From assembly GCF_003369835.1 (NCBI RefSeq), contig NZ_QPMJ01000003.1, positions 372,001 through 436,000 on the forward strand: a DNA stretch of 64,000 bases, in the 5' to 3' direction. Position 1 is the first letter of the stretch. Every line of letters begins with the position of its first letter. The notes beneath the pieces are model-generated. The model was not told where the DNA came from. It was given only the letters and a program-made list of their open reading frames with translations, and made no database searches. Below, piece by piece: positions 1-7,285 of this stretch. Source of the stretch: Halorussus rarus. Its GTDB lineage: Archaea; Halobacteriota; Halobacteria; Halobacteriales; Haladaptataceae. Both the position numbers and the translations under genes were made by a program.

Positions 1-1236
1 CGCCATCGCTGTCTTGGTGTTGCCCGCGCCGCGGTACGCGCCGAGCATCACCTGGAGCACCGCCATGAAGGTGAACTCGACCGAGCGAATCCGGAGGTAG
101 GTCGCGCCGTGCCGGACCGTCTCGCGGGCGGCCTCGGTCCCGGTCGCCATGAACACCGCGACGATGGGCTCTGGAACAAGCGCGGCGACGATGGCGACCG
201 CGAACATCACCGCCGCGCCCACCTTCGCGGCGATCCAGACCGCGCGCTCGGCCCGGTCGGCCTTGCCCGCTCCGAGGTTCTGGCCCACCATCGTGTTGGT
301 CGCCCGACCCAGCCCCATCGCCGGGAGGAACACGAGCGACGCGAGGCGGTTGCCCAGGCCGTAAGCCGAGACCACCGGCGGCGCGAACTGAACCACCATC
401 GCGGTCAGGGTGATCATCGCCAGCGCGCTCATCGACTGCTCGAGCGTCGAGGGGACGCCGATGCGGACGATGTCCCAGATGTAGCTCGCGTCGGGGACGA
501 GGTACGCCGTCTGGACGTCCGGGCCGGCCCGCGCGACGAACAGGACGTAGAACCCCAGCGCGCTCGCGACGCCCCGGGAGATGATGGTCGCCAGCGCCGC
601 GCCCTCGATCTCCATCGCCGGGATCACCGCCGACTCGATGCCCAGTGCCGGAACCGGGCCGACGCCGAAGATGAGCAGCGGGTCGAGCACGACGTTGAGC
701 GCGACCGAGACGATCATCACCCGCATCGGCGTCCGGGTGTCGCCGTACCCCCGCATCAGCGACGTGAACACGAAGAAGCCGAACAGGAACGGGAGGCCGA
801 GGAAGAACACCTTCATGTACTCGGCCGCGAGCGGGACGACCTGCTCGGTGGTCGCGCCCTGACTCGGGAGCGCCCCGAGCATCGCGTCGGTCGAGAGGAA
901 GCCCACCAGGCTCAACACGAGCGCCAGCGCGGTGACGAACGTCAGGATCTGGCCGGCGACCTTCCCCGCCGACCCCTCGCTGGCGGCGCCGGTGTACTGG
1001 GCGACCAGGATGGAGCCGGCGGTGGTGAACCCGCCCGCGATGGAGATGAGCAGGAAGATGAGCGGAAAGGCGAGGCTCATCGCGCCCACGGCGTCGGCCG
1101 ACAGCCGCCCGAGCCAGAACGTGTCGGCGATGTTGTAGGTGACCTGCAGCAGCTGGATGACCACGATGGGCCACGCCAGCTTGAACATCGGGCCGAGGAG
1201 TCCGCCCTCGGTGATCGTGTCGTCCGCGTGATTCAT
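1..1236 (-). CDS. MATE family efflux transporter, C-terminus cut by window edge
   Basis: This is a multi-pass inner-membrane drug/sodium antiporter of the MATE family, presumably exporting organic cations or toxic metabolites. The reading frame runs leftward from an ATG at 1236 and has no stop before base 1, so the last helices are missing. The N-terminus (MNHADDTITEGG) is followed by a run of hydrophobic helices and the MATE-typical segments ending in QLLQVTYNIADTFWLGR and VAQYTGAASEGSAGK; RGYGDTRTPMR and MVGQNLGAGKADRAE repeat the same two-fold pattern. It is clearly paralogous to the complete MATE gene at 12244-13704, with the same order of motifs and a similar DNA sequence. The two genes point the same way and flank an A+T-richer block. 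Substrate cannot be told from sequence. Confidence 0.93.
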   Translation of the reverse strand, partial: MNHADDTITEGGLLGPMFKLAWPIVVIQLLQVTYNIADTFWLGRLSADAVGAMSLAFPLIFLLISIAGGFTTAGSILVAQYTGAASEGSAGKVAGQILTFVTALALVLSLVGFLSTDAMLGALPSQGATTEQVVPLAAEYMKVFFLGLPFLFGFFVFTSLMRGYGDTRTPMRVMIVSVALNVVLDPLLIFGVGPVPALGIESAVIPAMEIEGAALATIISRGVASALGFYVLFVARAGPDVQTAYLVPDASYIWDIVRIGVPSTLEQSMSALAMITLTAMVVQFAPPVVSAYGLGNRLASLVFLPAMGLGRATNTMVGQNLGAGKADRAERAVWIAAKVGAAVMFAVAIVAALVPEPIVAVFMATGTEAARETVRHGATYLRIRSVEFTFMAVLQVMLGAYRGAGNTKTAMA

Positions 1237-1326
1237 TGAATTTCGAAACGAAAGGGTAAGATTTGAAGGTTGCGAGTCGGTCGTCGGTCCGCCGGAGCTT
1301 CGGTCTGCCGACACTACTCGCGGGGC

Positions 1327-1583
1327 TTATAAATGAATTTGCGAGAAATGATACCGATTGGCGCAGTTGCTCTGCGAAAGGCCCAGCTCCGAGAGTTGTA
1401 CTTCGTCGATCCACAGGAGTATCCCGACGAACCCGAGAACCGCCGCGTATTTGCCGATTTCGGTCGCCAACTGACCCACGCCGAGAGTTCTGAGACTGCA
1501 GCGGTGAGTGGAACCCAGATAGCAGTCACAACTGCATATGCAACTGCGAATCCGAGGACCGTCCGCCAACCGCCTTGGAACAC
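1327..1583 (-). pseudogene. remnant of a CPBP (Rce1-like) membrane protease gene, frameshifted and truncated
   Basis: Two overlapping minus-strand frames together read like the N-terminal part of a CPBP intramembrane protease. The first frame starts with GTG at 1583 and gives a WRTVLGFAVAYAVVTA transmembrane stretch up to LSAWV. A one-base frame change near 1480 is needed to continue as GQLATEIGKYAAVLGF and then LSELGLSQ, the short loop that precedes the catalytic helices in this family. After that the frame ends, so the EExxxR and HxxxN active-site motifs are absent. It lies 10 bases downstream of the P450 stop codon on the same strand. Calling it a remnant is inference from the helix and loop pattern; it could also be an unrelated membrane ORF with a sequencing error. 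Confidence 0.5.
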
Positions 1584-1593
1584 GATGCGGTTC

Positions 1594-2946
1594 TCAATTA
1601 TGACTCACGCCGTTGGATGATCCGCGTTCATCCAGCCGAATCTTGACTGGTTCCCCGGGCTTGAGGTTCGAACTGGCGATTAGATCCGGACGTGAACTCG
1701 AAACGAGGTCGAACGTGTAGTTATTGAATATCGTGGCGAGCACGGTCTTCATCTCCATGCGCGCAAATCGCATGCCGATGCAGTGACGGGGCCCGCCACC
1801 GAAGGGGAAGTACGCGTACTCGGGGCGGTCCGATTCCCCAGCGAATCGGCCCGGGCGAAACGTCTCGGGGTCATCCCACCACGCCGGGTCGCGGTGGACG
1901 ACCCACTGGGGCAGTACTAGCGTCGTTCCTTCGGGGACGTCGTACCCTGCCAGCTCGACATCCTGCGTTGCTTCGCGGAAGAACATGTAGACGGGCGGGT
2001 AGAGGCGCAGTGCCTCGTCGATTACCCGTTCCGTGTGTTCGAGTTCGGGGAGGTCGTCAGCGGTCACGTGTCCGCCACAGACGGCGTCGATTTCCGCACA
2101 GAGCCGCTCCTGTTCCTCCGGGTTTTGAGCGAGACAGAGGAGCGTGTATGTGAGACCGAGCGCCGTAGTCTCGTGACCGGCGAAGAGGAACGTGACCATG
2201 TTGTCTCGGAACTCCTCCTGCGTCATGTCGCTCGCTTCGACGAACTCGACGAGTATCGACAGCAGGTCGTCGCCCCGGTTCTCCGGCGATTGGTCCCGGC
2301 GCTCAGTTGCCAAGTCATCGATGAAGGTCCGAAGGCGTTCGAGTTCCCGTCTGTATCGCCGATTGGTCGGCGTCGGAATTGAATCAGGGAGGAACGACCA
2401 GAACCGGCTGGTGTCGAAGCGCGCGAGAATGGCGTCCGACGCCTCAGCCACGACGGGTTCGTCCGTAACGTCCACACCGAACAGCGTCCGTCCGAGGACG
2501 TCCATCGTCGTCTCCGTCATCGCCTCGTTCGCTTCGACGACTGATCCGTCGCGCCACTGCTCGACCATTTCAGCTGCCGTAGCACGCATCTCCGGGACGT
2601 ACGTGTTGAGCCGTTGCCGATAGAACGCCGGCTGGACGTTCGTCCGTTGCTCCTGCCACTGGTCGCCTTCAGTCAGGAACAATCCCTCCCCCATGGCGTC
2701 GTTCAGATTTCGGGTGACGACCTCACCTTTCTCGAACTTATCGTGGTCGTCGAGGAGGATCTTCTGGATTGCGTCGGGATGGGCGACCATGCAGGCGTCC
2801 ATCCCGAACACCTGGTAGCTTGCTATCTGGCCGTACTCGTCGCGTAACTGCTCGTAGAACTCGAAGATATCGCGGCTCAGATCGACCGTGTTACCGACGA
2901 CGGGTAGCCCGTTCGGTCCGGGCGGGTAGCTCGTTCCAGTGCTCAT
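1594..2946 (-). CDS. cytochrome P450
   Basis: This is a 450-residue soluble heme-thiolate monooxygenase. It has the PPGP proline-rich hinge at the N-terminus (about residues 8-11), the I-helix oxygen-activation motif AGHETT (256-261), the K-helix ExxR (EALR, 311-314) and the heme-binding loop FGGGPRHCIG (382-391) with Cys389 as the axial ligand. There is no membrane anchor, so it is expected in the cytoplasm, receiving electrons from a ferredoxin. Halobacteria carry a small set of such enzymes (the CYP174 group is the best known); substrates are unknown. It is divergent from an HTH_10 regulator at 3032-3727, with only 85 bases between the two start codons, which suggests that the regulator controls it. 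Its codon use is more A+T-rich than that of the core genes to the right. Confidence 0.95.
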   Translation of the reverse strand: MSTGTSYPPGPNGLPVVGNTVDLSRDIFEFYEQLRDEYGQIASYQVFGMDACMVAHPDAIQKILLDDHDKFEKGEVVTRNLNDAMGEGLFLTEGDQWQEQRTNVQPAFYRQRLNTYVPEMRATAAEMVEQWRDGSVVEANEAMTETTMDVLGRTLFGVDVTDEPVVAEASDAILARFDTSRFWSFLPDSIPTPTNRRYRRELERLRTFIDDLATERRDQSPENRGDDLLSILVEFVEASDMTQEEFRDNMVTFLFAGHETTALGLTYTLLCLAQNPEEQERLCAEIDAVCGGHVTADDLPELEHTERVIDEALRLYPPVYMFFREATQDVELAGYDVPEGTTLVLPQWVVHRDPAWWDDPETFRPGRFAGESDRPEYAYFPFGGGPRHCIGMRFARMEMKTVLATIFNNYTFDLVSSSRPDLIASSNLKPGEPVKIRLDERGSSNGVSHN

Positions 2947-2997
2947 GTAAGTCCATTTCGATTACTCGACCAACGATGTTCTGTCGGACACGTCCAC

Positions 2998-3007
2998 CTT
3001 TTTAAGT
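2998..3007 (+). promoter_or_regulatory. TATA box for the P450-linked HTH_10 regulator
   Basis: A CTTTTTAAGT stretch is centred near 3003. Archaeal transcription starts about 25-28 bases downstream, which would be at about 3030, immediately before the ATG at 3032. This favours the ATG at 3032 over the in-frame ATG at 3014, which lies too close to the box to be on the transcript. Confidence 0.55.
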
Positions 3008-3031
3008 GACTCGATGGTACACTGTCAGGTG

Positions 3032-3727
3032 ATGCGGTACCTCCAGCTGGAGATTCGATTTCCCGCCGGAACGCGCCACCCGATGCATCAGTTCCTCGTC
3101 GAACAGGAACCGATTCGGCGGGCGTATCTTCGACACTGGAACTTCTCGAACCCCGAGCACGTCACCTCCCTGTTCCATATCGTCGGTGACATCGAGGAAG
3201 GGCGCGAGGAGTACCTTGCCGCACTTGAGTCCGTCAGTACAATCGAGGAATACGATACGACGCCGGTTGACGACCGCAGCTTCTACGTCTACGTCCGGGA
3301 GGCCGCTGACGAACACGCGCGACGCTTCCGCGAACTCTTGGAGGATACGGACCTGCTCGTCGTGCCACCAATCGAGTACGGGACCGACGGTGAGATGGTC
3401 CTCGAAGTCGCCGGCGAATCGGAGGAACTGCAATCGATAGTCGCCGGTCTCCCTGATTACCTTTCTATCTCGGTGAATCGACTCGGTGACTACGACGCAA
3501 ATCGAGAGACGCAAGTAAGCACGCTGACCGGCAGACAGAAGGAGGTACTCGAAGTGGCCCGGGAGTGCGGGTACTACGAAGTCCCTCGACAGACAAGCGT
3601 CCGTGAGGTAGCAGACCGGCTGGACTGTTCGAAGAGCACTGTTGCGAACCATCTCCGAAAGGCGGAGGCCCGGTTAGTGGCGCTCTATGGGGACCGTTCC
3701 ACGGCCGACGAGTCGGAATCTGCTTAG
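3032..3727 (+). CDS. Bat-type HTH_10 transcriptional regulator
   Basis: This 231-residue protein belongs to the bacterio-opsin-activator family. The N-terminal part (MRYLQLEIRFP onward, about residues 1-150) matches the ligand/assembly domain of these haloarchaeal regulators, and the last about 60 residues form the HTH_10 DNA-binding domain, beginning at LTGRQKEVLEVARECGYYEVPR and ending in a recognition helix with CSKSTVANHLRKAEARL. An ATG 18 bases upstream is also in frame, but the TATA box position makes 3032 the better start of a leaderless transcript. It is transcribed away from the P450 gene and is the obvious candidate for its control. The signal it senses cannot be read from the sequence. 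Confidence 0.88.
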   Translation: MRYLQLEIRFPAGTRHPMHQFLVEQEPIRRAYLRHWNFSNPEHVTSLFHIVGDIEEGREEYLAALESVSTIEEYDTTPVDDRSFYVYVREAADEHARRFRELLEDTDLLVVPPIEYGTDGEMVLEVAGESEELQSIVAGLPDYLSISVNRLGDYDANRETQVSTLTGRQKEVLEVARECGYYEVPRQTSVREVADRLDCSKSTVANHLRKAEARLVALYGDRSTADESESA

Positions 3728-3816
3728 AGTGCGCTCGCATTCTTGTCGCGGGTACCGGAATTCTACACCCGGGTCGCCGAACACTGCTCGCTGTACTCTA
3801 CTTCGAGCCCAACTGT

Positions 3817-4935
3817 TCAGACCTCGATAGTCGAGTTCTTGATGAGGGACGTCTGTTCTCGGTGCCATTCCACGTCGTTCCACATCCCCCGGAACTGCGG
3901 TCCACAGAAGTTGCTCGTCGAGATGGCTGCCCAGCGCCCGGTTTCAGCCGCCTTTCGGGTGCCGACAGCGCAAAGGTCTTTTATCCAGTCCCAATCCAGT
4001 CCGGGCCAGTCCTTGTAGTGGATGACCGCCCACGATTCGGTGGTCGCCAGCGGGAGCCCGACGTTTCGAGACCACTCAGCGGCCGCGTCTATTTCGGCTT
4101 CGAGTTCTGACTGCCAGTGGTTCGGGTCATCCCGGTATCGGTGTTGCCCGTCCGCGGCGAGCCACTCGTAGTGGTCTGCGGAATCGATATCGTGCGACCA
4201 GTCGAAGAAGTCGGTGGTGTTCATCAGCCAGAGATGGGTATCTATGAGATCCATCCCCGGTTCTGGCTCACGTCCCCATGACTTCCCAGGGCCAGCAGTC
4301 TCGGAGAAGCAGTACACGTGTCCGGGATAGGCGTCACGGACGGTCTCGATTGACTCGGTTATCCAGCGGCGAGCTGCGGGAGAACGACGTCGAATCCGGT
4401 GGCTGTCGTCGGGATCGTTGAAATAAGGTGCCCAATCGGAATGGGGGAACTCGTTACAGAGGTCGACCCACGCGATAGTGTCGAGCAATCCAGCGGCTTC
4501 GATTTCGTCCAGCGTGTCAATCCAGACCGACGCGAGGTCGGCCGGGGTCCGGATTCCCAGTCGTGCGTCCGTCGTGTCTTCCCGGAACCACGACGAGAGT
4601 GCGACAGCGACGTCTCGCTCTGCACACTCCGCTATGAACTCGGTGAGTGCTGGCAATACCTCCACGCGGCAGGTCGCGGGCGCGCCCCAGTCGCTCGCGT
4701 CGAATGCCGGCGGAAGCGTCCACTCGCGGTTCGCGTTCGCCGACACGAGGTGCGGATACGCGTCGATGCGAACGGCGTCGTAGCCTCGTCGAGTGAGTTC
4801 GTCGAGGGCACGGTCCCAGTCACTGTATCCGCCGCCTTCGTAGCGACGTTCGAGCCACGAAAAGTCCCACATGGCAATCGCGTAGGGGACGTCTCGGTCT
4901 GTTACATTCATGTCGGGAGGTCTGTTGTTCGCCAC
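3817..4935 (-). CDS. cellulase-like glycoside hydrolase (TIM-barrel, GH-A type)
   Basis: This 372-residue protein has no signal peptide and reads as a single beta/alpha barrel. The GH-A clan pattern is present: an Asn-Glu pair (CNEFP, residues 160-164) fits the acid/base after strand 4, and a Glu in ATTESWAV (Glu300) fits the nucleophile after strand 7. Other aromatic-rich stretches (DTHLWLMNTTDFFDW, GRWAAISTSNFCGPQ) fit a sugar-binding cleft. It resembles the sugar-binding cellulase-like family. The annotated start is a GTG; an in-frame ATG at 4911 is equally possible. It is convergent with the HTH_10 gene and lies upstream of nothing obviously co-transcribed. The substrate is unknown, and with no secretion signal an intracellular oligosaccharide or glycoside is more likely than a polymer. 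Confidence 0.75.
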   Translation of the reverse strand: MANNRPPDMNVTDRDVPYAIAMWDFSWLERRYEGGGYSDWDRALDELTRRGYDAVRIDAYPHLVSANANREWTLPPAFDASDWGAPATCRVEVLPALTEFIAECAERDVAVALSSWFREDTTDARLGIRTPADLASVWIDTLDEIEAAGLLDTIAWVDLCNEFPHSDWAPYFNDPDDSHRIRRRSPAARRWITESIETVRDAYPGHVYCFSETAGPGKSWGREPEPGMDLIDTHLWLMNTTDFFDWSHDIDSADHYEWLAADGQHRYRDDPNHWQSELEAEIDAAAEWSRNVGLPLATTESWAVIHYKDWPGLDWDWIKDLCAVGTRKAAETGRWAAISTSNFCGPQFRGMWNDVEWHREQTSLIKNSTIEV

Positions 4936-5067
4936 TTAGTGATTCTCGTGGTGTGGTACTCTACATCGAGATCGCAAATCTACCGTGGAAGTCCCGAGGT
5001 ACGAAAAGTATGGGGTATCTCACATCTCTGGGGTGGGCTTGGAATTTGAGGGTGAGCCTTTCGTCCC

Positions 5068-5883
5068 TTATAGCACCGAATCAGCTGTCTCTTTCTCTTC
5101 GATGAAGGCCCGGACTTCGGCAGTGACTTGGTCTGGTGCTTCTGTGGGCCCACCGTGACCGACACCCTCGAACTCGACGAGGCGACTGTTCGGGAATGCG
5201 TCATGGACCTCGCGGACGCCGTCCCGGAGATGTGGCGGGCCCTCGGTCCCCGTCATCAGGAGCCCCGGTGAGTCCGCGTCCAGCGTGTCGGGAAGGCGGT
5301 ACTGTTCGATGACTCGGTTTATCCGAATGATGTTTTCCGCCAAGGCGACGATGTCCGGCCAGGGCGGCCACTCGGCGAGCCAAGCATCGAGGTCCTCGAT
5401 ATCTCCGCCGTGCATGACCTCCCGAACGTAGTACCTCATCGCCTCGCGTTGATCTCCTTCGGCAAGTCGGTCCTGCATCCGGGTCGCAAGATTCGCCTGC
5501 TCTCTGTACTCACCGACGAGAACCGCCGGTTCGTAGGCGACCAGTTTCTCGACGGGAGCCGTGCGGGCAGTTTCGACCGCCAGGAGGCCGCCGAAGGAGT
5601 GCCCGAACAGAACTGGATCGCCGTCTACCGCGTCGATGACCGCACAGACGTCCTCGACGCCTCGTTCAAGGCTGTACTCGTCACTATCTCCGCTCTTCCC
5701 GACTCCGCGTCGATGTGGCACGATGACCGTGTAGTCGTCGGAGAAGCGGGGAACAATCGGCTTCCAGTACTGGGGACTCGATCCGCCGTGGAGAAGGATA
5801 AGCGGCGGCCCTTCCCCGTGTCGTTCGTAAGCGATGCGAGTGCCATCTGCCGACGTGACTGCCTGCATTGTTGCGTCTCTCAT
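5068..5883 (-). CDS. alpha/beta-fold hydrolase
   Basis: This is a single-domain alpha/beta hydrolase of about 271 residues. It has the oxyanion-loop motif LLHGG, the nucleophile elbow GHSFGG with the catalytic Ser, and the terminal VGHGG His; the acid is probably the Glu/Asp near MTGTEGP or the preceding loop. It looks like a small-molecule esterase or lyase of the proline-iminopeptidase/MhpC kind. The longest frame starts at 5928, but that ATG overlaps the TATA box, so the start is taken at 5883 (MRDATMQAV); the ATG at 5868 is also possible. It is followed downstream on the same strand by the glycosidase gene and preceded by an HTH_10 regulator on the same strand. The substrate is unknown. 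Confidence 0.87.
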   Translation of the reverse strand: MRDATMQAVTSADGTRIAYERHGEGPPLILLHGGSSPQYWKPIVPRFSDDYTVIVPHRRGVGKSGDSDEYSLERGVEDVCAVIDAVDGDPVLFGHSFGGLLAVETARTAPVEKLVAYEPAVLVGEYREQANLATRMQDRLAEGDQREAMRYYVREVMHGGDIEDLDAWLAEWPPWPDIVALAENIIRINRVIEQYRLPDTLDADSPGLLMTGTEGPPHLRDGVREVHDAFPNSRLVEFEGVGHGGPTEAPDQVTAEVRAFIEEKETADSVL

Positions 5884-5924
5884 TAGAGGACTAACCGAAG
5901 AATGGCTATCTCTCAGCCGTCCGG

Positions 5925-5934
5925 CCATTTAAGT
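5925..5934 (-). promoter_or_regulatory. TATA box of the alpha/beta hydrolase gene (ACTTAAATGG)
   Basis: The minus strand reads ACTTAAATGG. Initiation about 26 bases downstream would fall near 5902, leaving a leader of about 20 bases before the ATG at 5883. The same 10-mer occurs at 35825-35834 and 50607-50616. Confidence 0.5.
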
Positions 5935-5953
5935 GGGGGTCGAAATGAGTTTC

Positions 5954-6640
5954 TCAGTCGGGTAGCGGCGGCCACGTCGGTGCGACCGTCTCTTGGATGA
6001 GTTGGGTCTGAGCGCGCCGGAGACGCTCGGATACCGAGGACGAAGAGATATCGAGTTCATCGGCCACGTCTTCGAGAGTCGCTCGACGTGGAATGTCGAA
6101 ATAGCCCAGTTCGTACGCCGTCCGGAGCGCTTCTTGTTGGTGATCAGTCAACCCATCACCTGGTGGTTCAGATTCGCCATCTCGGGTGAGCCGGCACAGT
6201 CGGAACCCAGCGTTGTTCTGCCAGAACGACGAAAACCTGCCGAACGCTTGCCGGTCGGCGAACCAGCCTGTCTGTCGCCACCCGTCTGGTATGACCTCGA
6301 TTCGCTCGATGATAGCGTCAGCCGTGGCAAGGGCCTCAAGTTCCGCAAGGTCGTCGAGGTGGTCCCCGAGTTGTTCTTCGAAGCTGAGAGCGGGGAGCGC
6401 CTGATAGCGCCTGGTCTCGCCGGCTTGGCCGACCAAGGTACACTCCCCGATGTCATAGGCCTCGGTGAAGGCGCTCTCGACCGCGGTTCGTGACCCACCG
6501 GTAACAGTGACGAGGAAGACCGGCCGGTTCCCGTGGTTAAACTGTAGTTCGAGGATCAGCGTCGCATCCGGCACGGCCGCTGCTACCCCTGTGAGTGGGA
6601 GCGCCTCGCAGTCTATCTCGAACTCGGCGACCAGTCCCAT
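5954..6640 (-). CDS. Bat-type HTH_10 transcriptional regulator
   Basis: This 228-residue regulator has the bacterio-opsin-activator layout. The N-terminal about 150 residues (MGLVAEFEIDCEALPLTG onward) form the sensor-like domain, and the C-terminal HTH_10 domain begins at LTDHQQEALRTAYELGYFDIPR and contains the recognition helix ISSSSVSERLRRAQTQL. It is the second member of this family in the A+T-richer block and is about one gene length from the P450-linked one. It lies directly upstream of the alpha/beta hydrolase on the same strand, with about 70 bases between them; the hydrolase has its own TATA box. Likely targets are neighbouring genes, but this is inference. Confidence 0.88.
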   Translation of the reverse strand: MGLVAEFEIDCEALPLTGVAAAVPDATLILELQFNHGNRPVFLVTVTGGSRTAVESAFTEAYDIGECTLVGQAGETRRYQALPALSFEEQLGDHLDDLAELEALATADAIIERIEVIPDGWRQTGWFADRQAFGRFSSFWQNNAGFRLCRLTRDGESEPPGDGLTDHQQEALRTAYELGYFDIPRRATLEDVADELDISSSSVSERLRRAQTQLIQETVAPTWPPLPD

Positions 6641-6877
6641 ACGTCACAATTCCCGTTGGTGCTAATGGGAGTGTTGAAATATCCAATCGAATCAGAACGG
6701 TCTGGGAACGGTGAGCTCATCCGTCCTCTAGCTACGTCTCAGTCATCTGTACAGCCGATATCTACAGTCGATCCGCCCTGATTTCCCGTTCTCGCCAGCG
6801 CAAACGAGTTCTACGACCTCTCCCTCACTCGGAAACCTATCTTACTGGTCGGTCTGATGGACCGAGTTCAATCTGCT

Positions 6878-7285
6878 CTACAACACGAGGAACCCGAGGG
6901 TAGCGAGTTGCCAAGTGAAACCGAGTCCCAGAAGCGCCAGTATTGTCTGGTGAAGACGGGCTCTTCGTGACCAGTACCGGTTCCACCAACCGAGTACGGC
7001 ACCGACAGTCGTGGCGACCGTCAGGACCGCAATTGCATTCGGGAGTACGAGCGCGATTCGCACTGGGAGTGGTCGTGTGATGAGGCTGACTTCGCCGCTC
7101 CGTCCGATAACGAACAGGAGCAGCAGAACGAATCCCACGGAGACGATACTCAGCCCGATTCCCGCCGCGCGAGCGAGCCAAGCAGGACTCGTGCTACGGC
7201 GTTTGCGGCTGCAGATAGCCGTCGTGCGACTATCCGTATCCTGTGGTCGTGACGAACGCTGTTGTGACTCGGTAGTATCTCTCAT
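6878..7285 (-). CDS. small multi-pass membrane protein, probably the detached C-terminal membrane domain of the preceding serine hydrolase
   Basis: This 135-residue protein has a charged N-terminus (about 35 residues) and three to four hydrophobic helices (WLARAAGIGLSIVSVGFVLLLL, VLPNAIAVLTVATTVGAVLG, ILALLGLGFTWQLATLGFL). The motif W-x-R-Y-W-S-x-x-x-R-L-H before the last helix is what I know from the membrane tail of long serine hydrolases of the beta-lactamase/PBP class. Its ATG overlaps the stop codon of the hydrolase gene in an ATGA (7282-7285), so translation is almost certainly coupled. It may be a natural split of one two-domain protein into two polypeptides or the result of a frameshift. 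Confidence 0.75.
   Translation of the reverse strand: MRDTTESQQRSSRPQDTDSRTTAICSRKRRSTSPAWLARAAGIGLSIVSVGFVLLLLFVIGRSGEVSLITRPLPVRIALVLPNAIAVLTVATTVGAVLGWWNRYWSRRARLHQTILALLGLGFTWQLATLGFLVL

Noticed and set aside
109-1239. Plus-strand ORF of 376 codons at the left edge
   Set aside because: Antisense shadow of the truncated MATE gene, which has the family motifs on the minus strand.
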